DNA of 64,000 nucleotides from Sodiomyces alkalinus F11 (GCF_003711515.1 NW_021167079.1:7062385-7126384), one strand, 5' to 3'. Shown: positions 32,541 to 46,188, numbered from the stretch's first letter. Program-made: numbers and translations. The notes: generated by a model from the sequence alone, not told the origin.

Positions 32541-33138
32541 CCCCTATGATCTGAAGATGCGATGCCTTTTTTTTTCTTCTCTTCTTCTTCGTCATTATTG
32601 AGCATATATCCCGCCGGTTTTGACAAGAGGATGGCAACCAACGCCCATCGCTCCGTTGACTGCATGGGAATGGAGGTGAATCGAGAGAGTAGGGGATAGA
32701 GACTTACCTACTCACCCAGCGACTGGTACGAGAGAGGGAGAACGGGGAAAATTCGGATACCAGCTTGTAACTTATTTCTGCTTATTTCTTTCGGCGTACA
32801 TAACAGGGCGATGGCGAGCACGGGCGTTGCTGATCCCCCGTTCAAAGCCTACATTATACTATGCATGCGGCCTGTTGTCGCTGCAAATATACCACGACTT
32901 TTCATACGCGTATGTCCCCTACCCTGCCTGTCTTCTGTTGTTCTAATATAGACGGGGAGGGCTTACCAAGAAGTTGGTGCTTACCACTCGCATGTTGGAT
33001 CTTGTCGTTGTTCAGAGAACAAAAGTCGACTCGCTTCACCTCTCCCCGAAAGACCAGGGGGTGATGTCGCCGGGGAAACAACCAGACAACAAAAAGAGGA
33101 GCATGTGGCGCAAGTCGAGGGGAGCAATCAGAGGCTGA

Positions 33139-33198
33139 CAGAGAGAGAGAGAGAAGGGGGGGGGAGTGGAAAGAGGGAAGAGGGAAGAGGGAAGAGGT
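33139..33198. repeat. Purine-only tract (GA)n, G run and (AGAGGGA)n
   Basis: Consecutive (GA)n, a run of 9 G, and four copies of an AGAGGGA-like unit make a stretch of about 60 bp that is almost pure purine on the plus strand. Confidence 0.8.
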
Positions 33199-34200
33199 TG
33201 CCCGACCTGACCTCCTCGGCAACAGAAGGTCGGTGGACGTTGCGAAAGCCAAGACAAAGCAAATATGTACGATGGGCGCCCCTGTGTTACCTTGAATCGG
33301 ACATTGCCGTGGTGGTCGTCTTCGTCGTTGTCGTCCGATGAGTCTCGCCGACAACGGGGGATCCCCTTCTGTCGAGGTGCATGGGAACGTTCGTTGGCGC
33401 AAATCAAGGCTTCACAACTCACAACAGGACGGAGAGTTGAGGTGATGGATGGTAGGCCCCCGTGACGGTTTGTTTGGTCTCCGATCTCGCTGGCTTCTGC
33501 GGCCTCTTCTCCTCGTGCCTATCAAACTGACTCTTCTCTCCGCTGTGCATCCCTTGCACTGCTCGCTGCTCACTGCTCGCTGCTCACCGTCGGTCCTTCA
33601 TGACGCCTTCCGTGGTCCGTTTTGTCCGATGATGGATCTTACTTCGGATATCCGTGTCTTCTGCTTCTCCGTCAAGAAGGCCAAGGCCCCTTCGGCCGCC
33701 TTGGGGGCCGTGTTCTGCTCTGTATTCCCCCCTTTTCCTTTGACGGGGGAATTTTTTTTTTTTTCCTTTTCAAAATGACACGCCGTTCCACAGCAGACGC
33801 AGCACAGCGCAACACCAACACTACTACTACATTTACACCGACGTCCCATGCCACTGGCTTCGCTCTCGTTCGATGCCATCTTGGCCACCCCTCACATCAT
33901 GCTGGCTATCGAGATGCGCCCGCGTGTCTCATGTCTTAGATTTTGCGCCGCCGTACGACGTGGCCAAAAGTCCATGAACCAAACTACTCTGCCTTACATC
34001 TAACTACCATCCCCTCCGAATGCACAGCACAACTCCCCGTCAGGGGTCTGGTTTGCAGGTAGGGAGGCCAAGCAGGCAAGGCAGTCAGATGTGTGCAACT
34101 ACGCAACTATATCCAAGACAGACCAGACATACCACAGTCAAATCGCAATGCAAAGTCCTTGGCGTGCGACGTTCCATTTCCCTGTGTAGAAGGTTGTGGT

Positions 34201-34230
34201 GACACGACATGACGACATGACGACATGACA
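34201..34230. repeat. (GACGACAT)n minisatellite
   Basis: About three to four copies of the octamer GACGACAT and close variants. Confidence 0.7.
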
Positions 34231-34747
34231 GAGCGAGAGAGCTATCCCGTCGTCCCCTGTCGATACCCGTCAAGCTTGCTTTCCCGCTCCGTGTCTGTCC
34301 GATGAATTTCGAGGGCAAAAGGCAAAAGGGGAAGTGTGCATCAAAGAACGGACCGGGAGAGGGCAGGCGGAAGTATCCGCAGGGCAGAAGAAACATGAAG
34401 ACAAGACAAAGATGAGGGAGAAGGAAAGGGCAGGCGACAGGAGGGAGACCGGGGCGCACACGATACTGTCCTCGCCCGAACCGCCTACACGGAGACATAT
34501 CATTCTCGACTGTCTGTTTGACGTAGTTCTGTCGTCTTCTTCATTGTCCCTTCGTCTCTTCGTTGTCCGGCAGCAGCTCTGTCCTCCAAAGATGTTTCCC
34601 ATCTCGTCCGTCCATCCCGATGAGCCATAAGTGATGAGCCATGAAAGCATAAACTACACCGAGGGTGACAGGAAGATCCGGTCAAGACCACCAGAGCAAA
34701 CAACTGAACAGAACTGCAGGTTTGGATACCGTTCGGTCTGCAGGGAT

Positions 34748-34778
34748 AGACAGAGACAGAGACAGAGACAGAGACAGA
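34748..34778. repeat. (GACAGA)n hexamer array
   Basis: Five tandem copies of GACAGA in the gene-free interval. Confidence 0.8.
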
Positions 34779-36120
34779 CTCGTACAGCCATGCTCCCCCC
34801 CTTCGCCCACTCTCCCTGCATCTTCTCATCTGTCCCGCCCTCCCTACATCTCCTCATCTCTCCTCGTGCTACCCTACGCCAGTCTTGCGTCCTCGTGTTT
34901 CCTCAAGCGGATGCCCTTCGCAAGAGGTACCTGCAGCAACCATGCACTCGCGCGAATATAATTCCCCCTCCAAAGACTCACACGCTCGAACGCCCAGCCC
35001 CAGTTACACAGATGTCGGACCAAAGTCGGAGTTCATGGTAAGCCGAAGAGGATCTACACAGCCTCGTCTCGTCTTCAGCATGTTTCCCTTGCAAGACAGT
35101 TGAGGTATCGAGTCCTCAGACGTTATGTACTCTCAAGTACTCTCAAGTACTTCTCCCTAGGGCCACCCCCTTCCCGCCTCCTGCCACAATCCTTTCCTCC
35201 TTTTCTCTCACCCCATGGGGGGCGGCGTCAGAGGGAAGGGAACCTGCTTGCATCTACCCAGATGTAGATATAATCATATATCATATCTGTACCTTAAAAA
35301 GAGCAAAAAACTCGAGCACTTATTATTCAACTCGACGACAGCCAGAGAAATCGCCAGTTCTTCTCTGCCTGGCTCCAGACAACCTACTCGCTTACTCACG
35401 GTCTTTGGAGGATTGCCTGATGGCACCATCTCGTTTCCAATGCACACGTAGCACATGCGTGACATGCCGCGTGGACGGACCTGACAGCGAGCCACACACA
35501 CTGAAAGATATCAAGTTGATCATCTGATATCATATCAGTGGTCCGGAGAAGACAGAGGGGAGGTGGGGTGAAGGCTACATACAACATACACCATGGGCCT
35601 CAGACAAGTCCCGACTCCCAACCACTTACAGTCTACGCAATCGAAGTGCAAGTATGGATGGCTCATCGAGGGAACACAATCAAGATCAGTATTCCGATGC
35701 ACACCGGCATTCATGCTCTCCGCACTTGGAACTTCCCGCGATCCCCTTCTAGTTGACCGAGCTCAACCACCGAGGAGGGAGGGGGGCATAGCGAAACGGA
35801 CTGGACATTTTGAACCACACCACCAGCACCACAGCCCGCCTCACCAACCCCGATGTCACCTCCGTGCGGCGTGCGCGCGCCCCGTCTGCCCCGCCCGTTG
35901 CCAATTTCCCACAAATGCCCAGATGGAGAGGAACGGATTTCAAATCGACATCCAAACTTTCCCCTCCCTCTCTGCCCCTTCCATCGCGCGGCTCACTGCA
36001 TGGAGGGTGCCATGCATGGAGACTTAGATAGCATTGCATATCGCTTGCCGGGGTCAGGCGAGGCTGGTCAGGTTGGTAGCATGCCAGACACGGCACAGCC
36101 ATTAATATACCAAGTACCCC

Positions 36121-36153
36121 GTACACAGTACACAGTACGCAGTACGCAGTACC
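36121..36153. repeat. GTACRCA heptamer array
   Basis: Four tandem heptamers, two GTACACA followed by two GTACGCA, ending in GTACC. Confidence 0.8.
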
Positions 36154-36335
36154 GTAACAGGGGATATACCTTAGTCATAGTAAAAATAGTAATATACCTT
36201 AGTAATAACGCGATGGCTATAGCGTGCTAAGTATCCGTACTTTGCAGCACAATATCAGAGGAACGATTTCGTACTCACGAGGCAATGCAACCGTCAAACA
36301 GACCGACAAGGCAACGGCGAGCACCAACATCATAG

Positions 36336-36421
<86 letters not shown>
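36336..36421. repeat. (CCTTGA)14 hexamer array
   Basis: An 86-bp perfect array of about 14 copies of CCTTGA (equivalently TTGACC). It is the longest perfect tandem array in the window, with no interruptions visible. Confidence 0.95.
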
Positions 36422-36671
36422 AGAGACACCCTTCCCCCTCAATCACATCCCCTAACAGAAAACATGGTTCCGTCTCTCTCCTAGCCGCCCTAATGCCTCC
36501 ACCACCCCTTGTCCCTTATCCACCGTTCGCGCCCATTGCCGGCCGGCCGCCCCCTCTTCCTCACCCACCCAAAATAACAACCCAAATACAACGGTATGTA
36601 GACACCCCCTATCATCCCAGCAGATCTCTCCATATCAAAGGCTGCGCTACTCAACCCCATCCATGCAATCA

Positions 36672-36743
36672 ATGCATGCATGCATGCATGTCGGGGGCTA
36701 GGTACGTTGTAGCTAGCTAAGCTAGGTAGCTAAGCTAGCTAGG
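36672..36743. repeat. (ATGC)n and AGCTAGCTAAGCTAGG palindromic repeats
   Basis: A self-complementary (ATGC)n run at 36672-36690 is followed at 36710-36743 by two copies of a TAGCTAAGCTAG unit that is also rich in AGCT palindromes. The DNA could form small cruciforms. Confidence 0.75.
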
Positions 36744-37168
36744 TATTCTGCATATTCACTCACTTCTGTCGCTCAATTAGATGAATCTTGGTATGCAAGC
36801 CGCCCTTTCACCGTTCACCTACATGCCGAAATACGTAAGCTCACCGCTCACCTGACCTTATGGCATATCGTTGCCGTCCGCCGTTGTCCTCGTCTCGCCG
36901 TCAATGTCCCTTCACCTCTTGGCATTCTCCTCTCCCCCGGCCCCTGGTTGTGGTTGTTTTTGTCCCCTGCAACAGTGATTGTGATGATAATACGTGAGTA
37001 CATTGTAATGAGTACATTGTAATTATGAGTACGGAATATGTGGATCACTCCTCCTCCTCCGCCTCCGCCTCGCCAACCCGCCTCAACCCCTCCCACCCCG
37101 GTCCCAGCCGTCTCCGTACCTCTTCCTCGGTGCTCCGCCCAGACTCGTAAGTGACAACGCAACGGGAT

Positions 37169-37192
37169 CACACACACACACACACACACACA
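37169..37192. repeat. (CA)12 microsatellite
   Basis: Twelve perfect CA dinucleotides. Confidence 0.95.
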
Positions 37193-37902
37193 GCGCGCCA
37201 CCCACTATCCGTAGAAATCCCCCGCAAAACGCCGATCCGTCTGAACCCATATCCCCGGTTCTGGCTCCGACCTTAACTCCATTCCATACCAGGTCTCGGG
37301 CCCCTGGCTAGTACAGTAGGAACGCCTCACCTTGCTTTTTCATTTTCATTTCATGATTCAATTGTTCCCCTTTTTCGACGTGACGAGGCTGACACCCACG
37401 GACGCCATTGTTTCGAAATTCTCCGGACAGGGGATGGGGGATTCAGAGAGAGAAGCAAAACGGTCGGACAATAACAATCAACTGGCCCATGCTCCACGCC
37501 TAATCTGTGCCTGTGTGCCTGTGTCTTTACGCTGTAACTAACTCCGTTCCCTATTTCCATCCAATCACCCAGTCCAATTCCCATCGTAATTAATCAGCTC
37601 CTTGCTGCATGCCAATCCGCCGTCTAAACGAGGCGTGGAGACGATCGACGGCAACGACCGACGACGGTAACGAGGACAAGCACAAGGACGACGAGAACAG
37701 GCAACAACCAAAAATACCGAAAATGCGCCAACGTGGGCGAAAATGCGCGAGGGCGGCCGTTCCATCTCCGTGATGCCCTTTTTCGTCCAAAAACATGCAC
37801 GACTTCGCTGCCAGCATGTCATGAGGTCAACGGCATATCAGATATGCGGTAAGACTGACTGCAATGGGGAAAAGGTAGGAAAGGGAAAGCAACAAGGGCT
37901 TT

Positions 37903-37943
37903 CTCTCTCTCTCTCTCTCTCTCTCTTTCACACACACACACAC
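37903..37943. repeat. Compound (CT)12-(CA)7 microsatellite
   Basis: A perfect CT run at about 37903-37926, then TT and a CA run to about 37943. Confidence 0.9.
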
Positions 37944-38065
37944 CCCTTCGATTAACTGGAAGCCTGGGGATGTCGTGTAACACTCCCAGCAGCTACCCCA
38001 ACAGGGCAGGGCAGGCCGCAGAGTAGAAACAGAAACGCCAGCTCAGAGTCCTGGGGGTTTGATCC

Positions 38066-38135
38066 CCTGTCCTGTCCTGTCCTGTCCTGTCCTGTCCTGT
38101 CCTGTCCTGCCCTGCCCTGCCCTGCCCTGCCCTGT
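38066..38135. repeat. Compound pentamer array (CCTGT)8(CCTGC)5(CCTGT)1
   Basis: A 70-bp perfect pentamer array in which the unit switches once from CCTGT to CCTGC and back for the last unit. The block structure suggests expansion of a single-base variant. Confidence 0.95.
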
Positions 38136-38904
38136 TGTTCCTGCAACTAAAGCATCCTTCGTCTTTCTTCCCTGCCAGGCGCTTACACCACCCCTTCGTC
38201 GTTCGCCAGCCTGGTAAAACGAAACCAACGCGCCCCTATGTGTACTGTACCTATACATGTCTGAGACGTACCCCATTATCTGTCTCTCCCTTATCTGCAC
38301 TCACCTCGGCGGACCTCACTTCACCTTACCTCACCTCGCGTCACGCGTCGCGTCGCCTCACCTCGCTAAACCCACCTCGCTAAACCCACCTCGCCTTGGC
38401 CCTTCTCTTATCGCAGCGCGCGCAGTCAGTCAGTCGTAAGTGCCCGTAGTAGCAAGTGCGCGCGTAGTGCGGGTAGCGAAAATGGCAACCGCAAAAGGTA
38501 CCATCGAACCCTCAATCAAACCCTCTCCAGACCCTCCCGGCGCTGCGGCCCTTGATCCTGGGCAGGCCTTTTGCGACCTTTCCTGCTGCGACCCCTGGGC
38601 CCTGGCTTGGCCTTGACGAAACCATGTTCTTTTTCCTTTCCACTTACCCCCCCCCCCTTTTTGTTTTGGACCAGGATCGACGAGTTTAGATACCTATTCC
38701 TCCCGCAAGGCACGCCCCTTCCCTTCCCTTCTCTTCCCGCCCGTCGAGCCAGCGCGCCGGGCCTGATCAATGGCCCATGTCAGGGCTATTCTTATTACGC
38801 ATATGTACGCATAACGGTACCTTGTACGCGTATCCGTAGCTGCGCTCGAGCCTAAATGTACCCCGTACCCCCTATGTTGCTTTGGACAAAAGAATCCCCC
38901 CCAG

Positions 38905-38946
38905 CTCCAACTCCAACTCCAACTCCAACCCCAATCACAATCACAA
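38905..38946. repeat. (CTCCAA)n hexamer array
   Basis: Four perfect CTCCAA units followed by CCCCAA and two TCACAA variants. Confidence 0.85.
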
Positions 38947-40263
38947 CCCCTGCTTTTCCCTCCGCCGACATGGCGGAATCCCTCGCCAAACACACGGATC
39001 ACGCGGTGTCCGGGTGAATCTGCAATTAGTCAAAGTCCAGGACCTTAAGTATCATCGCATCATCTGCAGAGGAACGTGCATGGCGTCGAAAGAGTTGTCC
39101 TGATATTGGTGCTGATGCAGACACGAGCCCCGGAGAACCCCTTGCCTCCCGGTCCCTCGCATACCCCGAAATACCATACCAGTCCTTAAGACGTTATGTA
39201 TGGCGTACGAGTCTGAATGGGACTCTCCATGAGGACCCATAACACTGGCCCCCCCCGGCCCTTGCAGGACGATGGACCATGCGTGCTTCGTACTACCCTA
39301 GTACGAAGTAATCATGGGGGGGAGGTGATAGCGACCAACCTGGCAACCCAGGAACATATTCTTAACCCATGCATTGGATGGGTGTATGTGCGAGCTTATC
39401 AAGAAGGCAGCTAACCCGAGTCTTCTTCCCTGGCCGCCGCACTGGATACGGAGGTGGATACGTCACACGCCTCGGCCTCGCATTGCTGCGTGGGGGCCGA
39501 CGGGCATTTATGACCCGGGGTTCACGCGCCCACCGTGCGAGCCCTTTCAGAACTGATGAAAGCAAGCGTCGCAGCCGTGGTCGTAATCGTAATCATGCGC
39601 CGGGTCATCTATCGCCCGCATCCCCTCCCCGCCTTTGCTCACCTCCCGCCTACCTGTTCGGCAGGGGGGTCGGTCCTTCCAGCTGGTAAAGTGCTGCGTA
39701 CTATCGCCCAAATGGGACAGGAATGGGAACCGAGGCCACTGGGGCGGGAGGAAATGTCTCGAGGCTTGGCTCGTCCGTTTGTCTGGGCCTGCTGTTTTGA
39801 TGTCGTACACCATCCTTGGAGCGAAACAAGCGGGCTGCAAGCTCGGCCGTACTAGTTTCGCGATTCTTCCCGTCTAACAAACAGAAGACCCCCACAAAGG
39901 AAGAGAAAGAAGGCAGAAAAAGAAAGGAAAATATGAGCTGTCCGAATCCGAATGCGCCCATTGACTTGACGTGCCACGGAGTGCAGAGGTTGACTGATGT
40001 CTGTGATCCGACGTGCATTTGTCCGTCCGATCGGTGCCAGCACCTGGCATCGCGATAAAAAAGAAGAAAAAAGCCTTGGCGAGCATGGGGAAGGGGACCA
40101 GCCCGTGAATGTTATGACAACCCAAAGCAGATCGACCGCAGGCTGATCATCTGGTGCTGTCCGATCCTTGTTGACCCAACTGGGACGACACGTCGCAGAT
40201 GACCTGATGCCGCACGGAGTAGACTGTATCCTAGTTCGCTTCAGCCGAAGAAACGCAAGAAGT

Positions 40264-40299
40264 GGAAGATGCGGAAGATGCGGGAGATGCGGAGGATGC
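40264..40299. repeat. Nonamer array (GGAAGATGC)4
   Basis: Four tandem 9-bp units, the last two with one substitution each (GGGAGATGC, GGAGGATGC). Confidence 0.85.
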
Positions 40300-40700
40300 G
40301 GTCTCAAGCTCGCTTCGCCCGTCGGCCGTCCGATCGCTTTGCATCCTCATCAACTTCATTTCCCTCGGTTGGGATATGTCTCAAAGCAGGTCCCATAACT
40401 CATGCTGCGCCGGTGATCACAGAAGCCGAAGATCGACGCGTGATGCCTCGGTGAGACGGTCGCCTTGCGTTTTCCTCACCGCGCGCCACCGCACCATCTA
40501 CAGCCCAGGACTCCGCACACCGCCGGGCCCCCGGCATCGGTCGCAGAAAAGTTGCACGGCTGCAGACCGATAGTGGCAATACTTGGGACTGATTTAGTGC
40601 CCGTTCAATACCTGCATCTCCCTTCCTGCAATCGTAGCCACGAGGGGGTTACGATGCTTGCCAGTGCGCCAGGGTGTAGCCGTGGCGCAGGTAATATATA

Positions 40701-40712
40701 CCCCCCCCCCCC
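40701..40712. repeat. C12 homopolymer run
   Basis: Twelve consecutive C following ATATATA. Confidence 0.9.
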
Positions 40713-43700
40713 GGCGCAAGGCAACGAGACCGGTGTGGAAAATAAGGCTGGCAAATCTCGGCCATACCGCGGTCGTACAGCTTCGACCTGTGAAGGCCAG
40801 CGTAAGTAGAACAAATCAGCAAATTGAGCATGCCGTTGAGAAGCAGGCCAGGGAGAGTGTAAGGCCATCCGCTTCTGGTATCATTGCACCTGGAATCGAC
40901 AGTCAGAATGTCGAAAAGGGCACTTTGCCGGGTTGGTGCAGCAGTCTTACCGTCGTGGGCGGAGGTGAACCCCCTTCTTTGTTGGAGTTGACCGTTGAAT
41001 CCATCGCAGGTGTACAAGCTGCGCAACTGCATGCCCTTGACGGCTTAGACGCCTGTCTACCGGCCATGACTATTCGACTGGCTAGAATGACAGACAGTAC
41101 GAGTAGGCTCTTGCGACCTCTCTTTCTTGCTGACATCTCGCGAACTCACACCACTCCATTGGAAGTCAAGCCTGTCTTGTCTGATCATCTTTGATCACTG
41201 CCGAGCTGTTTGCTTTCGTGGGAGCCGAGAACCGATCGCGCCTCGTATCACCCTATGAAACCCTAAGTACGTTAGTTTGATCCCACTTTCCACGGTAGGG
41301 CTCCAATGGATGGCACCTTTCAGCTGGAGGAGATGACTGCCACCGTGCACGACAGGCCAAGCAACCGAATAAAAGCAACATCATGCGAGAGATGGCGAGG
41401 TCAAGTGACAATCAAAGGTCGCGACCTATCTCAACAATCGGATGACGTGTCATGCCTCTATCATAGAAGAATTGGCCATTGAAACATGTTTTGAGGGAGA
41501 GGAGGCTGGCCAACCTATTTGGCCAACATGCCCTGACGACGGGCTCGAGGCAAAGTGCAAATAAGTAACAGCCCATGCAAAACATTCGTCATGCCGCTTT
41601 TCTTGGGACTTACCTCGCCTCGTACTCTCGGAATGTGACCATAGTCGTGAAATCAAGTGTCCCTTCGGGATCTGGGTGAAAAGAGGGTCGAGTGCCCGGT
41701 CGGCCGGCACCAACGAGAGAACCACACGTCGCCGATCTCCACCCACACCCTCCCTCTTACCCCTGACTACCCTCCTTTCCCCAACCCCACATTGTTAAGG
41801 CGACGCGTTTCACTGGACGACAAGAGGAGTAAAACCCCCGGTTGACAGGGCGAGATGTGGGGAGATCTGCACTGCGACCAGGGGGGTCCTGATTCCTGGA
41901 TCCAGGGACATGAAGAGGGGAAAGAAAACAACAGAAAAAAAGGAAGAAAAAAAAAGAATACTGATTCTAGAATGGCTGGGAAGAAACATCGCGCAGCTAA
42001 GAGAACGCTGGGGCGGCCAATCTTCGGCCTGTTCCCTCTCCGGGCCCAAGAATGGGGCAAAGACAGGTAAGACTACGACTCGCGGGGTATAATTCGCAGA
42101 ACTTCTGGACGGATGGGCCAAGAAGAAAAGACCTCTCTGTTTGGATGATTTGGTCGCCGTCTCGCGGGATTTCGTGCTGCCTGTGTTGCCGAGAATGAAG
42201 TTCGATGAAAAGAACTATTCGGACCATGCCACTCCACTGCTGGCTGTGCAGATAGAGCCAGGCTTTCCCGGCTTCGTTCCCTTTAATTACACTCTCTAAG
42301 TGTTTGGCCCCTCGGTGAAATCGGGGTTTTTTTCGCGGAGATTGCAGAGGTTGCACGGCACTATCCCTGAACCAAGGGTGGCCCTACGACATCTATCATG
42401 GGGATCCCAGGTCCAATGGTGAGGAAAGAGAAGCCATCGCTGATGGCAAAGTTCCTCCCTCCCAGAAGGCGAAGGCGACCATCGTCAGAGCCGTGACATG
42501 TGCCAAAGAACTCTGTGCCGTACATCGTAATTATAGCCGGTGTGCAACTAGGGGAGGGCGGCATCGCAACAGGCCATGCCCTAGTCGACTGTTGAACTCC
42601 ACGGTCAATTTTAGCTGAAACGCGGGGGAAATCATCTTGAACCCCCCCCCCCTTCTTCTTAGCATAACGCGGGCGATCCTCCGACTAGGGAGTGAAATGC
42701 AAGATGATGATGTGCATATATGATACGGCCGGGCGTTGCCCATGTGGGCTCACAGACAGAATTTGATGTTTGTTCGGTTGTTCAGTAGCGCACCGTCAAT
42801 TAGCGAGCGCCGCGTTTTGTCGTGCCGCATATGCGTTGGGAAGCTGGGAAAATAAAGAAGAGAAAAACGAAGGAAAGAAGAACGGACTGCCGGAAAAACT
42901 CCAGTCCGTTTCCGAAACGCGGGACCTTTCTCCACTCGACGGGCGGAAGAATGGGTGAAGATTCTGCCCCGTAATGCCTCCTCTTGGTGTCGGGGGACCT
43001 GCGAAATGGCCAAGGGCCCTGTTTGTAACTCCTCTTTGTAGGTATGGATGCTGCCTGGCCCGAGTTACATAACGTCGCAGTGCTTCAATACCATGGGGGT
43101 ATGTGTGTTAATCAAAAAAAAAATCCATGGCACAGTCCAGCCCCCCCGCAAAGACTCTGAGACCACATTGAGATGGAAATTGAGAGGGCCCCCCTTTCAT
43201 CTCCCGCGGTGATGACGGAGCCTTGCCAGGATTGATCTGGGGCTTGGGGCGCATTTCTTAGCGAGGAGAAAAGATCCCGGAGTTGACCTCCTCCTAGGAA
43301 AGGACCCCACTATCCAGCAAAAGACCCTTCTAATTCGTACTTCGTACTTCGCATGTGCACTTTCGGGCGTCTCGGGGTGACGACAGGCGCGACGTCTTCG
43401 ACAGACATGAGAGCGGGCAATCGGTTCCATTTACCCACCTATGTTCAAACCGCTAACCGAAAGGACAAGGCAAAATGACCATTTTCGTGCCTCTGGCGGG
43501 AGTCCCCGGCATATTTGCTGCGCAGTGAAAAGACAGAGGCTGTTGGTTGCACATAGACGCAGAGGAATGGCGCGATAACTTGGCTAGGCGACCCCCCTTC
43601 TGGCGATATAGCCAAGGGAGGGGACTTGTTTTTTTGTCGGACCGACGATCTTGATAATACGCCATCCCGCGTCAAATACCTCGCATAAAAATTGTTGAAC

Positions 43701-46170
43701 TTTTGCAGTCTGCAGCGCGCCAAGGAGAAGAATACGACGCCAGACCTCTAGCGGGTGGTGTCACTGATGTGCAGAATGCGGGGATGAGGGAGAAAGAAGA
43801 AGAAGCGGACAGCTAATTGTGTGTTGCAGAGTAACGAGAAAAAGGCTGTGGCAATGTGCGGCAGCACCTTGTGCCTTCCGCGCACCATTCAAAACGGATG
43901 GTGTCTGAGCCAGACGGCTGCAGACAGGATTCCACGACGGCTCGGGGATGGTGTTGGCCACCGTGATGATGGGTAGCAGACTGCACCTCGCGACGGGCCC
44001 TCCCGTTGTCGATTGCATTGACCCCTCTTTGAGAAGAATATGGGGGAGGGGAAACCAGCCACTCACAACCTGCAAGACTCGACATCTGCGGGCCATTTGA
44101 CGACCACCCTCTAACCCATTATGACAAGGCGGAGGGGTCTTATACTGTAGATTTATCGGACTTGGTGTCGGATATCGGATATATCGGATAGTAGGTATGA
44201 TGTGACCACCCCTCGACCATCTTATCTCTTCCCGACCTTGATTGACAGGGAGTCGTCGAGGTGCGGTTCGATGGCAACGCATTCGCGAAGGTATGGAGTA
44301 TTGAATCGTAATGCAAGCGGCGAGGACTCCGACTCATCATGTAAGAACCTTGTCTGTCGAGAAAGTTACGGGGGCAAAGAAGAGAAAAGAAGAAGAAGAA
44401 AAACATGTACTGACGCACGAGAAAAAAACGGACATGGCGAAGCTTCTCATGTTCATGATTTGATGTTGCAGTGGTAGTGGAAAGTCTGTTGGCGTGACAT
44501 TGAGTAAGGTAGGTGCCGAGCGTGGGATGGGGAAGGATTATCGCCAAGAGTTGGGTGCGTGAGGGAAGAGTCGGGAAATATACAACGACCAGTAAGGTAG
44601 TCTGTACGAATATGAACATGGATATGGAGATTCGTATCGGCATACCATACAGGGGACTACCTATGGAGGGAAAGAGAAGGGTCGCATTGAATCAGGACAA
44701 GCAGGTCATGAGGAAGGTGTTCGGCAGTGTTCCTGCTCTCTCCGCCCTCTCTGTCGCTATAAAATGTACTGTTCCAACGCCAGTCAATTGCAGTTACTAG
44801 GTACCGATACCACCATCCATAACACATCCCCCGCAGTCGCTAATTACAAGTTAGAAAGGCGGTCGTAACCCATGAGTACGGATCCTCCACCTTTGGTGAG
44901 GCAAGCCAAACAGGAACCCGGAGAATGTAGTATATGTACCTGAGGTAAAGGCCTAGGAGTACTCACTAAGATACTTACGCACTACGGACCTTGATGGCCC
45001 TCCTTCAGACCGTGGTAGACGCAAACAAGTTTCAGGATCTCAGCAGGAATCCATATGAACGCGAGAAGCCCTTCCTCCTCTACAAAGTAAGAATCGTCGC
45101 GACGGGTTGAACATGCTTGGTTTTCCCTAGGTAGGTCGACAAATCGACGAGCAAGTAAATTCATACCCCCCCCTGACGCAATGCGCGCTGTGACGGTGTT
45201 TTATGCAAGACATCGGCCACGTGCAAGGACGACATTGCGGACCTACCCAGCTGTCTATGTGGGCAATGCCTCTAACGTTGTATGTGTTGAAAGGAGGTGT
45301 AGGGTGCGCAGCGCCCAATCATCATCCACCTGCGACACTCGCAGTTGGAGCGATCATACTATGCATAGCATTTTCATCGATCTAACCAAGTCAGGAAAGT
45401 AACGGAGAGAAGGGGTGAGATTGGACAGAGGAATATATGGGGAAAGGGAAACACTCAAGAACACAAGGCAGAAGGAACATGTCCGTCGAGCTCCCCGATC
45501 AATGGCTGGCTGTACAGTCCTCGTCATCTTGATATATGCGTCACGAAGAACCTACACCTACATAGAGACAGATGCAGCATTCATTCCCTTGGCGTCGTGA
45601 GGGTAACTCTCCCCCATCCCCCATCCCCCGCCCCGCCCGCAAATCAACCAAAACCTCGAGGCGATGGGCAGAAAAGTCCATGGCAGTCAGTTCCATGCGT
45701 GCAAGATAAGAAATGTGCTGCCCGGCTACAGATTCGAAATCCCATTGCGCAGTGGGCGGTAATCAGCAATTGTGGTTGCTCCGACACTTTTTCTTTCCTC
45801 CTTTCTCTTCTTCAGCCCGCAAGCTGCAGCACTGCAGCACCGCATCACTGCATCACGAGCTGTACCGTATAGTATGCCCCGCGGGTTGGCGGGGATGGGA
45901 TAATCAGAAAGTCGAATACGACGCAGCAACGAAGGAGAGAAATAATATAGGCATAATAGGAATCGCGTGCCCCCACGCAAAGGGCGGAGGGAAGGATTGG
46001 ATTTCTAGGTAGTCACTGCATATGCATAAGGCATAAGTCCCGCTGGTTGCGAGCACCGATCGTTGGTATCAAGAAGTGCGGGGAAAGAAGGGTGAGTTAA
46101 TAATGCCTCTCATTACCAACCTACCAGGGAAGAAGGGGGAAAAGAAAAGAAAGGAAGGAGAAGGAGAAAG

Positions 46171-46188
46171 GGGGGGGGGGGGGGGGTC
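46171..46188. repeat. G18 homopolymer run preceded by a purine tract
   Basis: Eighteen consecutive G after about 50 bp of A/G-only DNA. Such a tract can form a G-quadruplex or triplex and is prone to sequencing error, so its exact length is uncertain. Confidence 0.85.

Noticed and set aside
40658..41194. A 178-codon plus-strand frame
   Set aside because: It begins at GTG rather than ATG, runs through a C12 tract and shows no recognisable motif or splice structure.
44982..45164. Minus-strand frame reading SYFVEEEGLLAFIWIPAEILKLV, which looks protein-like
   Set aside because: Only 60 codons, not matched to any family I know, and with no flanking exons. Possible relic but too weak to list.
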